Source of the DNA: Aspidapion aeneum
Taxonomy: Eukaryota > Arthropoda > Insecta > Coleoptera > Brentidae
Direction: 5' to 3'
NCBI GenBank assembly: GCA_963576565.1
Contig: OY755042.1
Location: 108,367,314 to 108,431,313 of the forward strand
DNA: 64,000 nucleotides
Part shown: positions 20,047 through 29,451 of the stretch, piece by piece
Layout of the letters: the number at the start of each line of letters is the position of its first letter
How positions within the stretch are numbered: the first letter of the stretch is position 1
Position numbers and translations under genes: made by a program
Notes under the pieces: model-generated
Told to the model about the DNA's origin: nothing
Database searches by the model: none
Seen by the model: the letters and a program-made list of their open reading frames with translations, nothing else

Positions 20047-22189
20047 CGGTTTCACAACGTTCTACGGCTTCCAATACCCAATCTCCACTCGTTTCTGTTT
20101 GCCCATATTTCATCATCTAGGCCTCTTATTCTTATTTCACTGTCTATTCCTTCTCTCCAGCTTCTCCTTGGCCGTCCTCGTTTTCTTCGGCCAGTTGGTT
20201 TCCATTGTAGTATTTGTTTAGGTAGTCTTTTATCATTCATTCTTTGTACATGTCCGTACCACACCAGTTGTTTTGTTCTTATATCATCCACTACGTACGT
20301 TCACCCACTGTCATAATTTCTCTTATTCTTTAATTTGTAACTCTTTCTCTTTTTGATTTCCCTGCTGCTCTTCTCCAATAGTCCATCTCTGTAGCGGAAA
20401 GCATTTTTTCTGTTCTATCCTTGATTGGGCATACTTCTGAGCCGTATGTAATAATACTTTTTGCAATGGTGTTATATATAAGCTTTTTGTTATGTTTTGA
20501 TATACTTTGGTCTCAAATTATTCCATTTAATAAAGTTATTGCTTTTCTTCCTTGTACGTTTCGATAATTTATAGCTTTGTCTAGTGTTCCGTCAGCTGTA
20601 ATTTTTAGACCTAAGTATTTATACTCAACACAGGACTGAATTGGCTGCCCGGTATTTAAGATTAGATCCTGTTTCATTCCACCGATACACATATACTCTG
20701 TCTTATTAAGATTAACCTCTAGTCCCCACTTATTGTAATTTTCTATTAGTTTTCGTGTCATATATTCGAGGTCGTCATAATCCTGAGCCACTACTATCTG
20801 ATCATCGGCGAAAAATAAAGTATACAAGTTGGTTTCGTCCAACGGAATTCCCATGTTTTGGCATTTTCTCTTCCATACTTTAAGGACTTGTTCCAAGTAT
20901 ATCTTGAAAAGCGTAGGCGAGATACAGCAACCTTGTTTAAGACCTTTATTTACTTGAAAGCATTTGGTTAGTATTGCTTTTATTTTAACTATTGTCTTAC
21001 TATTGCAGTATATTTCTTTGATGGCCATAATTAGTTGTACGCTTATGTTTGTGTTTTCCAACGCTTTCCAAAGTAGATTTAGTGGTATACTATCATATGC
21101 CTTCTGAAAATCGACGTAAAGCAGATGCAGCTCTTGTCCGTATGCCATTTTCTTTTCAGTAACTTGGGTTATACAAAAGAGATGATCTGAAGTCGATCTA
21201 CGCGCCCTGAGACCGGCCTGTTCTTCTGCCTCCATGTCTTTATATTCGCTCTCCACTTTATTTCTTATTATTTTACCGTATATTCTGCTTAGCGTACTAG
21301 TCACAGATATACCTCTATAATTGTCACATATATCTTTCCTTCCTTTTTTGTGTATTGTGGATGGTTTTCCACTCAGTTGGTACAAAACAGTTCTTCCATG
21401 CCATATTTAATAAGTTCGGTTGGGATATTTCCGGGTCCGGCAGATTTACCGTTTTTTAAGGTTGTGCACACGTTTTTAACCTCAGAGATTTTGAGTGGTA
21501 CTGGAGATCCCATCGTTCTAATTCTATTGTCTCTTGGGTCTTCCTTGAATTCTGCTCTATCTTCAGTTAAAAGTTTTTTAAAATGCTCATCCCATTCTTT
21601 GTCTGGTATTGGTGAAATGATATCTCTGCATCTTTCTTTTTTAATCGATCTTATCCTACCCTAAACCTGCTACCTTTTGACTTTTTTCCATATCGCTGTT
21701 TTACTAGAGGTTCATTCTGACTACCCATATTGGAACAATTCGTCGCAGTCCGATTCGCTGCGGAGACAATTCGCCGCCGACGAAGTTTAGGATTGCAAAT
21801 TTATTTATTTCGTGTAATAAATAAATTTTTTGAAAAATATTTTTAAAAAATATTCTTGTTTTGGTTTTGTTTATAAATTAGTTTAAAAAAAACTACTTTT
21901 TCAAAAGAATTTTTGACAAATATTTTTTTTTTGAAAGTGTTTCCGATATCTTCAAGCAGTTCTTTTATCTGGAACATCTCATGTAGCTAAAAACTAAAGT
22001 GCATCTTTAGATTTTTTATTACAAACCTGTAAAAAACTAATTCCTAGAATGGCGTACGGCGCGTTTCGGACGTCGTACCATTTAAGTCTTTGGTGATCAT
22101 CATTGTCGGTAATTTTGGCAGTTCTGACTAGAAATCGGTCATCATCCATCGAGGAATCTGGTGTGCTTACGGGACTTGATAAGTTATAT
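10366..22189 (-). CDS. Rhomboid family intramembrane serine protease
   Basis: Minus-strand join of 22189-22027, 19762-19586, 16678-16535, 14726-14567 and 10541-10366; from the Met at 22149 it gives about 259 residues. Rhomboids cut transmembrane substrates within the membrane; in insects they release EGF-receptor ligands of the Spitz type. Order: hydrophobic TM1 (APYAILGISFLQIVFHIF), extracytosolic loop with GKRTEVWRFVTYM, TM2 with HEDWLHLILNVVIQC (family His and Asn), the LLEHRH/GRSK junction, TM3, TM4 with the catalytic Ser in IGSSAGG (family GxSxG), TM5, TM6 with the catalytic His in VSWQAHGVGGLTG, and TM7 (FWISLGLYFLMVVVFI). All four junctions agree in phase. The protein looks intact and active. 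The start is uncertain: the exon is open 5' of this Met and may be joined to an upstream exon. Which rhomboid paralogue it is cannot be told. Confidence 0.93.
10542..11839. other. Rhomboid last intron, 3' part
   Basis: AT-rich intron sequence. A GC-richer minus-strand patch at 10590-10680 has a short open frame (VPKRGPVCLSPSNPEKNP) but no matching splice phase. No gene is supported. Confidence 0.45.
11840..13480 (+). mobile_element. Decayed RTE-like LINE (family B) in the rhomboid intron
   Basis: Plus-strand fragments carry reverse-transcriptase signatures (INQCINGYPV, LRQECCISSTLFKIY and LFADDQVIV across frames) and the family-B 3' end tcggacaacgtagacc...ccgacatagtag. Stops and frameshifts interrupt the frame throughout. 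An hAT-like MITE interrupts it at 12382-12653. It lies antisense in the last rhomboid intron. Confidence 0.85.
12382..12653. mobile_element. 272-bp hAT-like MITE with exact 8-bp TSD
   Basis: The insert has ends cagtggcggatccag and ctggatccgcccttg and is flanked by tcaatcat on both sides (12374-12381, 12654-12661). The empty site is visible in the related LINE copy near 53150. A C/G run follows the left end. Non-coding. Confidence 0.92.
13780..14498 (-). mobile_element. GC-rich non-autonomous element with internal duplication
   Basis: The segment ends in cacgagccgccactg and is the inverse of 25758-26309. A ~192-bp block starting cggtccggtgttggtatag is present twice in tandem (13881-14072, 14073-14272) here but once in the other copy. 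A perfect 22-bp direct repeat flanks it (13758-13779, 14499-14520). It ends 68 bp from the rhomboid exon-4 donor. Confidence 0.8.
14567..14726 (-). CDS. Rhomboid exon 4 (TM5-6, catalytic histidine)
   Basis: Acceptor aaacttttag and donor ttag|gtaaga; 53 codons plus one base. Carries NYETIKYKIYRAASIAIL and VSWQAHGVGGLTGLLL. The upstream polypyrimidine region is short because a palindromic MITE lies 31 bp away. Confidence 0.93.
14757..14820. mobile_element. 64-bp palindromic MITE with 8-bp TSD
   Basis: A near-perfect palindrome, tagagtccctgtatgtt to its inverse, with arms of about 29 bp and one mismatch around a ~6-nt loop. The 8-bp repeat gtctacat at 14749-14756 and 14821-14828 flanks it. It lies about 31 bp upstream of the rhomboid exon-4 acceptor. 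Confidence 0.85.
14821..15386. other. Rhomboid intron with repeat-like GC patches
   Basis: Contains short palindromic patches typical of insect MITEs (gtgcggaaagtggtactgtt near 14872 and cggccccccccctccgcccc near 15243). Boundaries could not be set. Confidence 0.4.
15387..16082. mobile_element. hAT-like element with CAGTGTTGCCAAAA ends
   Basis: Both ends read CAGTGTTGCCAAAA in inverted orientation. Subterminal CTCACGATT/AATCGTGAG repeats are present at both ends. Flanks ctcatcag and tttatcag match at 6 of 8 positions. Open frames inside (15471-15758 minus, 15854-16210 plus) have no recognisable transposase motif. Confidence 0.8.
16083..16460. repeat. Repeat rich in ACGTTTTAAA motifs, second copy at 33 kb
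   Basis: Holds recurrent acgttttaaaa/ttttaaaacgt motifs and the phrase cttacgtattgggcc, shared with 32880-33700. The part at 15310-15380 belongs to the same repeat, which the hAT-like element at 15387-16082 has split. Confidence 0.55.
16535..16678 (-). CDS. Rhomboid exon 3 (TM3, catalytic serine)
   Basis: Acceptor tattttttttag and donor tta|gtaagt; 48 codons, phase 0. Carries KVLILYLLGGITGVLGAA, then VIGSSAGGYCLLFSNVADI with the nucleophile Ser. The phase-correct frame differs from the longer overlapping open frame at 16554-16799, which runs into the intron and is not real. Confidence 0.93.
16725..16915. mobile_element. hAT-like MITE (CAGTGRCGTATATAG family), short form
   Basis: The inverse of the right end reads cagtgacgtatatagaaaaa followed by gtttcggggg, matching 30517-30560; the left end is cagtggggtatacaagg. 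Interior poly-C/G runs also match the longer 30.5-kb element, so this is probably a deletion derivative. It lies 46 bp upstream of the rhomboid exon-3 acceptor. Confidence 0.75.
16916..17328. other. Rhomboid intron, nothing recognised
   Basis: AT-rich intronic sequence with a partial acagggtgt phrase near 17059 that recurs at the ends of several MITEs in this window. Confidence 0.4.
17329..17926. mobile_element. Foldback element
   Basis: The left arm (about 17329-17450, aattttgtagtggaccgaga) is inverted at the right (about 17795-17926, ending cttctcggcccactctaaaa). Both arms contain the inverse pair gtgcggaggccttggccgta / tacggccaagacctccgcgc. It lies in the rhomboid intron. Confidence 0.75.
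18032..19494. mobile_element. 1.46-kb foldback element in the rhomboid intron
   Basis: Arms at about 18032-18784 and 18924-19494 are inverted copies, from cacagtgtgc at the outer ends to the inner pair gtacttttaattccgcttc / gaagcgggactaaaagtac. The left arm carries about 190 extra bases (about 18300-18488) missing from the right arm. It ends about 90 bp from rhomboid exon 2. Confidence 0.85.
19586..19762 (-). CDS. Rhomboid exon 2 (loop 1, TM2)
   Basis: Acceptor taatttatttttag and donor cac|gtacgt; 59 codons, phase 0 on both sides. Contains VWRFVTYMMVHEDWLHLILN, the most diagnostic rhomboid segment. Confidence 0.93.
20000..20041. repeat. (AT)n microsatellite, LINE 3' tail
   Basis: Pure alternating AT tract abutting the 3' end of the minus-strand family-A LINE, as in the short copy at 204. 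RTE-type LINEs commonly end in such tracts. Confidence 0.85.
20042..21680 (-). mobile_element. RTE-like LINE (family A), internally deleted
   Basis: The minus strand encodes reverse transcriptase from about 21385 to 20513: RGISVTSTLSRIYGKII, HLLYVDFQKAYDSIP, LKQGCCISPTLFKIY, the catalytic LFFADDQIVV, and YKYLGLKITADGTLD. After LLNGII the sequence jumps to the C-terminal tail WYGHVQRMNDKRLPKQ (20291-20052), so the thumb region is lost. Upstream, DKEWDEHFKKLLTED and NGKSAGPGNIPTELIK are readable in broken frames to about 21680. It lies in the first rhomboid intron, same strand as the gene. Confidence 0.9.
22027..22189 (-). CDS. Rhomboid exon 1 in view (N-terminus, TM1)
   Basis: The acceptor gaatttttttcag ends at 22190 and the donor gtttgt follows 22027. 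The exon enters with one codon base left and exits in phase 0. It carries the acidic N-terminus (MDDDRFLVRTAK from 22149) and the start of TM1. The Met context is weak, so coding may begin further upstream. Confidence 0.85.
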
Positions 22190-22556
22190 CTGAAAAAATT
22201 CAAGTCCTTAAAGTGTGAATTAAGTAATCGAACAACCACTTCGAGTTTATGCTTTATAATAAATCTATATTTTATTGATGCGAGTACAATAATAGACTAA
22301 AGAATACTAAAGGTAAAAACGTTTACAACAAATGAATTGAAATGCAACTCCTCATCTCCGGTAGGTTTAGAGGTAGTCGGGTTTCTCTAGATGATTCCAG
22401 GTAAGGTCGACGTCGGTCGTATAACTCATGTCACATATTTGGGTTACTCAAAGAACAATTGAGTATCTTAGGTACGACGAAAAAGTGCGCAATTGGTTAC
22501 TGACATGATCAGTTACATTCTTAGATCAAGAAATTAAAAAACTTAGGATTCAGTCC

Positions 22557-22735
22557 CAATGGCGGCTGGTGACGTTATCAACTGGGGGGGGGGGGCAGAA
22601 ATTTAAAATGCATGAAAAATGAGAGAAAACAACTTACCGAAACAATTTTATTTTAGTATTTTCCAAACAAGCAGCTACTTGGTGTAGTTTTTAGTTTATT
22701 TGTTTATAGATAAAGTCCATTCGCCTTTCTGTTTT
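22557..22735. mobile_element. hAT terminal fragment, inverse copy of 48.1-48.3 kb
   Basis: caatggcggctggtgacgtt, a G run, then gcagctacttg and agtccattcgcc match the inverse of the right end at 48116-48293. Only the terminal ~180 bp is present. Confidence 0.75.
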
Positions 22736-22736
22736 A

Positions 22737-23040
22737 GAATAGAATAGAATAGAATATTTATTAATCTTTTCGGCTACAAAATTGTAGATAAGACAAGTCA
22801 AAAAATTTTACAAAAAGTATTGCTTATGGTTTCAAGAAACAACAATTTTTTCTTATAAATAATAAAAAATTATCTAAAATTACATATAAAGTAAAAAGAA
22901 ATATACAAACGTTCATACTGTGATTGTAAAAAGACTAACACAAAATACACTTCACATTTAAGACTAACGCTGAGACACAAAACAAAGTTAATTTTTTTTT
23001 AATGAAATATTTTTTTAAAAATAAAACAAAATTCTACCTG
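22737..23040 (-). mobile_element. Probable LINE 3' tail
   Basis: The tract tagaatagaatagaatattt at 22737 is an inverted (TATTC)n-type tail followed by about 300 bp without coding. This is the usual look of a 5'-truncated CR1/L2-type LINE on the minus strand. No protein motif is visible. Confidence 0.4.
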
Positions 23041-23168
23041 TCGCCTAGCAGAAAGTTTTCAAACTCCGTTACGGTGTAAAAAAGTTTTATGCACAAAAAA
23101 TATCAATATTTTTGCCTCACTTTACATATATGTAAAGGCCTATCCAGTTATATATATAGAGATCATTT

Positions 23169-24358
23169 CCCTATACTAAAAATCGCTAAATGACGTTTTT
23201 TGGAATCTCAACTTACTCAGTGGTTTTTTCGTATCTGTATGACGCCACAATACTGCAACTCGGTGCTTTTTTTGATAAACTGTATAGTTTGTAAAATATG
23301 AATTTTCAAAGTTTTGCCATTTTGGTCTTATGGGTTCCCTATACTAAAAATCACTAAATGACGTTTTTTGGAATCTCAACTCACTCAGTGGTTTTTTCGT
23401 ATCTGTATAACACCACAATACTGGAACTTGGTGCTTTTTTTGATAAACTGTATAGTTTGTAAAATATGAATTTTCAAAGTTTTGCTATTTTGGTCTTATG
23501 GGTTTCCCTATACTAAAAATCGCTAAGTGACGTTTTTTTGGAAACTCAACTCAATCAGTGGTTTTTTCGTATCTGTATGATGACACAATACTGCAACTCG
23601 GTGCTTTTTTTGATAAACTGTATAGTTTGTAAAATATGAATTTTCAAAATTTTGCCATTTTGGTCTTATGGAGTTTCCTATACTAAAAATTGCTAAATGA
23701 CTTTTTTTGGAATCTCAACTCACACTGGTTTTTTCGTATCTGTATGATGCCAGAATACTGCAACTCGGTGCTTTTTTTGATAAACTGTATAGTTTGTAAA
23801 ATATGAATTTTCAAAATTTTGCCATTTTGGTCTGATGGGTTTCCCTATACTAAAAATCGCTAAATGACGTTTTTTGGAATCTCAACTCAAGTAGTGGTTT
23901 TTTGTATCTGTATGACGCCACAATACTGCAACTCGGTGCTTTTTTTGATAAACTGTATAGGTTGTAAAATATGAATTTTTAAAATTTTGCCATTTTGGTC
24001 TTATGGGTTTCCCTATACTAAAAATCGCTAAATGACGTTTTTTGGAATCTCAACTCACTCAGTGGTTTTTTTGTATCTGTATGACGCCACAATACTGCAA
24101 CTTGGTGCTTTTTTAAATAAACTGTATAGTTTGTAAAATATGAATTTTCAAAGCTTTGCCATTTTGGACTTATGGGTTTTCCTGTACTAAAAATCGCTAA
24201 ATGACGTTTTCTGGAATCTCAGCTCATTCAGTGGTTTTTTCGTATCTGTATGACGCCACAATACTGCAACTCGGTGCTTTTTTTGATAAACTGTATAGTT
24301 TGTAAAATATGAATTTTCAATGTTTTGCTATTTTGGTCTTATGGGTTTCCCTATACTT
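23169..24358. repeat. Tandem array, seven ~168-bp units
   Basis: Units start with ccctatactaaaaatcgcta at 23169, 23337, 23506, about 23676, 23843, 24011 and 24180, with a partial eighth at 24349. Spacing is 167-170 bp and units differ at scattered sites. Conserved blocks include ctcggtgctttttttgataa and gtttgtaaaatatgaatttt. Confidence 0.95.
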
Positions 24359-24548
24359 TTTTTCAACGGAAAAACAAATATCTTACCCCCCAAAACCTAA
24401 CCATTTATTTTTTTTAACTTCGATTTTCACCGCTCTACAATTTCCAATGCTTTAAGTCCTGTTAGTAAATATATTTTTATTTGTGATTTGTCATTAAAGT
24501 GTCTGTTAGTATATTATTGAAATTGTTTTTGTTGTACAAAAATAAAAA

Positions 24549-24616
24549 ATGGGAACACGATGTGTTGCTTGTAAAAACAAGTTTTATAGGAGTGAAAAGC
24601 CGTTTTCTTTTTTGAA
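24549..24616 (+). pseudogene. THAP-like first exon (fragment)
   Basis: The ATG opens MGTRCVACKNKFYRSEKPFS, then FLK, and ends at a consensus donor gtaagt at 24617. The CxxC near the N-terminus, an aromatic and FSF resemble the start of THAP zinc fingers found in P/Kolobok transposases and derived host genes. The matching C-x2-H exon was not found downstream. It is too short for a firm call. Confidence 0.35.
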
Positions 24617-25413
24617 GTAAGTAGCTTTGATTATTTAAAAAACTTTGTTTGTACCTAATCGCAGTATATATCCAGTTATAAATTAAAAATTAAACGTCCG
24701 CGAACTTTCAAAACCACAAAATATCATCGGAGAGTAAAATTGAAAAAGGAAAGGTAGCAGCTTCTGCGCAGCTTGCTCTCTCGACAAAAAATATCAATAT
24801 TTTTGCCTTACTTTGCATATTTGTAAAGGCCTGTCCAGTAATATATATATAGAGATCATTGTGTTCAGTCCGAGAAGAGCTTAAAATATTATCTGGAAAA
24901 ATAGGATATTCAAACTTTAACTTAACTGTACCAATAAAACTGTTAGAACAAATTTCCGGTTTATTTTTGATTTACACCGTATTATCGTATTTAAAAAGAT
25001 TAAATGTAAAAATTTGTTATTAAAATACATTTTTAACTTAAGGGAGAACTTACCCGCGTTCCAAGTTGTTTTCCGTTTGGGGCATTTTCTCAATTTCCCT
25101 ATTTTGCACATCAAAATTCCTCTTGCAGGCGTGGAGCTACCTTACGCTACGAATTTTCATTGACGTTGGAAAATGTGGAAAATAAGATTACGTGCCCCTT
25201 CATCGCATCGGCTGAAAAAAAATGGTTTAAATTTAAACTTTTTTATTAGTTTTTTGTGTTTGCGTACTCCGTTTTGTTCTAATAAATTCTGGAGATAAGT
25301 CAATATACAATGCACTCCAATTTTTTAAATATTTATTGTAGAAAATAATAAGTTAATTCTTAATTAATTAAACCGATTTTTTTTTCATGCCAGCTTTTAT
25401 TTTATCTTCTTAG

Positions 25414-25546
25414 AAAGCCGCATGTAGAAATTTTACGGTTTGACAAAAACGGGTTTAAAGTTTTCAAAATAAAAATAAAACGGATTTATTTTTAAAAATT
25501 TTTCTTTTAAAATTATAAAGCAATAAAATGTAGCACATGCGGCTTT
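25414..25546. mobile_element. 133-bp MITE with exact 8-bp TSD
   Basis: Ends aaagccgcatgt and acatgcggcttt are perfect inverted repeats. The duplication cttcttag flanks both sides (25406-25413, 25547-25554). Very AT-rich interior. Confidence 0.88.
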
Positions 25547-25757
25547 CTTCTTAGGGACGCCAGAATTAACCATAAGTTTTTTTGAAAAAAACTGTTTTAA
25601 TTAATATATATATCTGAAGCTTAATTTCTTAAATTTCTTTGTAAATATATAATAAAATAGAAGTAAAATTTTGGACTTCCATTGTCTTAATTTATTTTAA
25701 ACACGATGTTTCGGTTAGTAAGTATCTCTAACCATTTTCAAGTGTAAAGTAAACAAT

Positions 25758-26309
25758 CAGTGGCGGCTCGTGACAGTAAAGTTTGTGAGTTCTGTCGACA
25801 CTATTATACAAAAACAAGCAACAAACACGACCATAACCTCCCGCTCATGCGTTTGGCGTCTTCTAAATAAATAAATGCGCCCGCAAACACGCAACGCTGA
25901 GCCCGTCCGGAATTGTACTGGAACTGCAAGTTTTGCAGCTCTATTTTGCCTAGATTTTGCTATCCCATGAGCAAGTGCGGTGCGGGGCGAAGGAAGGAGT
26001 TCCTAGCCGAGCACAGATCTCGTTAGCCGCCCAGCTACGTTGTGTTGCAATTTAGCACCGCAACAATATCAATAACTTCATTTGACCGACTGTGAAATGC
26101 GGCCTTCGGCGACGGCGTCATACTCAACACACGTACGCGATTTGAAGGCCTACTATACCAACACCGGACCGAAAATATACTGCTATTCCAATAATTTTAG
26201 AAATAAAATAATTATATTAGAAAAATTGCAGCGGCTGAAAAATAGTCAAATAATGTGAAAATTTTGAGGGTTCTGCAGCTCTGCAGCCCTTATGCACTAG
26301 CCGCCCCTG
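25758..26309 (+). mobile_element. GC-rich hAT-like element, single-block form
   Basis: Ends cagtggcggctcgtgac and ctagccgcccctg are imperfect inverted repeats. The interior (ggcgaaggaaggagttccta, gtgttgcaatttagc) is the inverse of 13780-14498 but without its internal duplication. No clean target duplication is visible. Confidence 0.75.
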
Positions 26310-26713
26310 ATATGTAAGTCAAACGAAACGCCCTCTTCAGGTTAGAGTAAATGAACATCTAAAAACTACTCAATTAGGGGATATTGAAAAATTCGGTTTA
26401 GCGGATCATGCATGGTCAAATGATCACAGGATTCAGTGGTCAGAAGCTAAAGTTTTGCATAAGGAGTCGCATTGACGAAAACGAAAGATTATTGAATCTG
26501 CGTTTATAATGCAGAATAAAGAAGTTTTCAGTCAACCAAGCACGGACATAGCAAACATATGTAAACCACTCCTTAAGGAAAACAGGCGTCTTAGGATTAA
26601 AAGGGGGGCAGGCCGTAACACCCATATACGTAATATTTACGTATATAGTCACACCTGACTGCATATCAAGTATATAAGTAGTAACCTAGAGACTAGATTG
26701 TTTGGTTTACACT

Positions 26714-26747
26714 TGATAACGGTTAGAGATACTTACTAACCGAAACG
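26714..26747 (+). ncRNA. Hammerhead-like motif in a Penelope-like terminal repeat
   Basis: ttgataa, stem cggttag, a 9-nt loop, stem ctaaccg, then aaacg. An inverted copy lies near 25720. The layout is that of a hammerhead core, but two bases of CUGAUGA are altered, so activity is doubtful. Confidence 0.35.
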
Positions 26748-26795
26748 TGGTGTTTAAAACAAACAAAGACAATGGAAGTCAAAAATGTTATTTAT

Positions 26796-27559
26796 ATTCA
26801 GTAATTATTTACGAGTTTCAAACAAAGACATAATAAAATATTAAAAAAAAATAAAATAATATTTTTAAAAAATTGCCTGCCTACCTTTATAGGGTTAAGG
26901 TCAAAATATCACTACTTTTTGTCAATTAATCACTTAATTCTCGATTCAAATATTCTGGAATTAAACTTACTTGCGTTAAAGCGAAAGACTTATTGGTTTA
27001 ACACGGCAGGAGTTCTGTTCCAGTTTTCGATATATTTTCGATTATCTAAATATTATACTTAGATTCTAGGCAAATATACAAGTTCTGTGGATTTTAATTT
27101 ACTGTGTAATCAATTTTGATTTATTTGTTTTCAAAAGTTTTTACTTTGATAATACGTTAAAAGAGCTGTTTTTTTTTTTCAATAAATTTATAAAATTTGT
27201 ATAAATAAGATAAAAGCTGTACCTAAAATACCATTAAAAATATTTATTTTTAAACAGTGTTTTTATAGAATTTTTATTAAAATTAAAAAATCTAATTTAT
27301 TTAATCAAAACAAAAAATTGGGAAAACCACAAAACAATCATTTATTGTAAATCTGAGGGCCCGGCAGTGCATCGCCAAGTTCGCGCTGCCGTACCATCTT
27401 TTCATGAAATATTTCAGCCCATATTTGACCTATCTAAAACCTTTATAGTGTTAATAACTCCTCTAAATTTTATGGATTTCCATAAAGTAGTTACGAAATT
27501 TCAAAAAACGTCGCAATTGCCACTCACTCACTGACTCACTCACTCATGTATAGATCATC
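26796..27559. other. AT-rich stretch, nothing recognised
   Basis: No open frame or bounded repeat is supported. A short GC patch gtgcatcgccaagttcgcgc near 27367 has no reading frame of note. Confidence 0.4.
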
Positions 27560-28040
27560 AAAATTCTACTGTACTTCCAGACATGCTACAAAGCTGAAAT
27601 TTGGTAATAGAGTAATAGAAATTATGACCAAACCCCTGGAAAAAATCAAAAAACCCCAAAATTCTAATTAACTCCCCTCCCCTATAAATGTAAAGTTATC
27701 TAGTAACATTGCCCACTTCCAGAAATGCTAGAGAGCTGAGCTTTGGCAGACTGATAGGAACTATGATGAAACGATAGAAAAAAATTAAAACACCTTAAAA
27801 TGCTGATTTACTTCCCTCCCCTATAAATGTAAAAGTTACATTGAACACATCCAGACACGCTAGAGAGCTGAGCTTTGAAAGGCCGAGAGTAACTATGATA
27901 AAGCTATAGAAAAAAGTTAAAACACCCCAAAATTCTAATTTACTTCCCTCCCCTATAAATGTAAAGTTTTGTAAAAGTAACACTGCCCACTTCCAGAAAC
28001 GCTAGAGAGCTGAGCTTTGGAAGGCTGATAGAAAACATGT
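27560..28040. repeat. Tandem repeat, four ~135-140-bp units
   Basis: Units are recognised by acttccagaaatgctagaga then gctgagctttgg at about 27572, 27714, 27847 and 27988, each with ccctcccctataaatgtaaa. A single unit recurs at 48300-48440. A (cact)n-like run precedes the array at 27521-27545. Confidence 0.85.
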
Positions 28041-29451
28041 TAGGAAAAATATTTTTCTACCAGGGTAACAAAAATTATCAAAAACATTGATCAATATTTT
28101 AAAAAACTCAAATTAAAAATAAAAAAAAAAGATGTAAATTTGTGGCGTTAAAAAATTCTTATTTTTTCTAATTACCAAAACAATAAAAATATGCAAAAAA
28201 AAATGCGTGTGCAAAATTTCGCTCGGTGCCGTCGAGTAGATTTTTTTTTAAATGTTGCTCCTAGATCACTGTTGTTGAGTTTAACTTAAAAAAATCGTTT
28301 TTAACCGTTTGTTTTCTAAAACTTAAAAGCAGATAGTTACACGTTTATGTTGTAACTGTCGCGGGACTGCAGTTATATAGTCTCAAAATACAGAGTTTAA
28401 CTCAAGTATTTCACTAAAAATAGCCAAGATTTTCTAATAAAACTAGCAGAAGTAGAAACTATTCCTGCCGTCCAACTTGATGGGTTTGATATCAGCAAAA
28501 CTAACACTCTCAGAAATGTGAAAACAAAAAAGATTTAAGAGGCATATAGGGGAGAGCGGGTACAAAATTTTCATAGTAAGAAATGTATATGTATGTATGT
28601 ATATATATGTTTTTTATAATTTTATATACCTAATAGCATAAATAATTATCTTTTTAAATGTCAAAAAAATACATTTTCAAAATTTGAATATTTTGGCGTG
28701 ATGACCAATTTAAAACATTATTTGCAAAAAAATTTCCAGGTTCGTTTTTAACTTTTTTATTTTAAATGACTTAAAACTACACCTTCAGTCAAAGAATTGA
28801 CATAATTGAAATATCTTGTAAAATAATGGGGAAAAAAATTTATTATTACTTCAAAAACTACACTTTCTGTCAAAAATTGGACAACGTCATTGCTTTTCGT
28901 AAAATAACTTGCCATGGACTTGTTTTTACATAATTAAGATCTTGTAAATAAAATAAGCAAAGTATAAAAGTTTGTTGAATATACAATATTTTTAAAAATC
29001 CCCCGTATAAAAAAAACTACAACGTATGGCAAAATGGGACACACTGTACATAAATAATGTATGCTACATGTTGTATAATATTACCTACCTCAAAATAATG
29101 ATTAAAACCACCTATCAAATAATCATAATTATTTAAAAAAAAAATAACACTTTGCTAACTGGTGCGAAATTGACGAAGATTAAAAGATGACTGGTGCAAT
29201 AAAAGTTAGATTAATAGCTGGCATAGACAATAATTAGTACACACCTACTTTGTTCGTTTATTGTTTTTTAAGACCACCATACCAACGAAATTAATTATCA
29301 TTACTTAAAAAACGAATAAAGATAAAGACATCAAGTTCAATATTTCTGAAATAAGATAGAAGTCATCTTATCTGTATTTTTGTTTTGAATTGCAATTGCT
29401 TGCTTGCGTAAACAAAAATATAAAGTTATTTTTTACTAGAAAACAACCTCA
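28041..29451. other. AT-rich stretch with weak repeat traces
   Basis: Holds ggggagagcgggtaca near 28551 and caaaatgggacacactgtac near 29031, phrases seen at transposon ends, but no pair could be matched. No gene. Confidence 0.4.

Larger units (their letters stand above)
23093..24860. mobile_element. Composite unit: tandem array and THAP-like exon between direct repeats
   Basis: A ~76-bp direct repeat (acaaaaaatatcaatatttt to agagatcatt) is present at 23093-23167 and 24784-24860. Between the copies are seven ~168-bp tandem units and then a short exon-like frame. The array begins right after the first repeat. This suggests one mobile or once-mobile unit, but its ends and class are unknown. Confidence 0.55.
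25660..26795 (+). mobile_element. Penelope-like element remnant with inverted terminal repeats
   Basis: Left end (about 25660-25757) and right end (about 26690-26795) are inverted copies: ggttagagatacttactaac then cgaaac and the caatggaagtc phrase. Between them, 26335-26650 encodes a GIY-YIG-type tail in broken frame (RVNEHLKTTQLGDIEKFG, then DHAWSNDHRIQWSEAKVL). The reverse transcriptase is missing and an hAT-like element is nested at 25758-26309. Confidence 0.75.

Noticed and set aside
23169..24358. Regular repeats considered as a CRISPR-like array
   Set aside because: Units are contiguous 168-bp tandem copies without spacers, in a eukaryotic genome.
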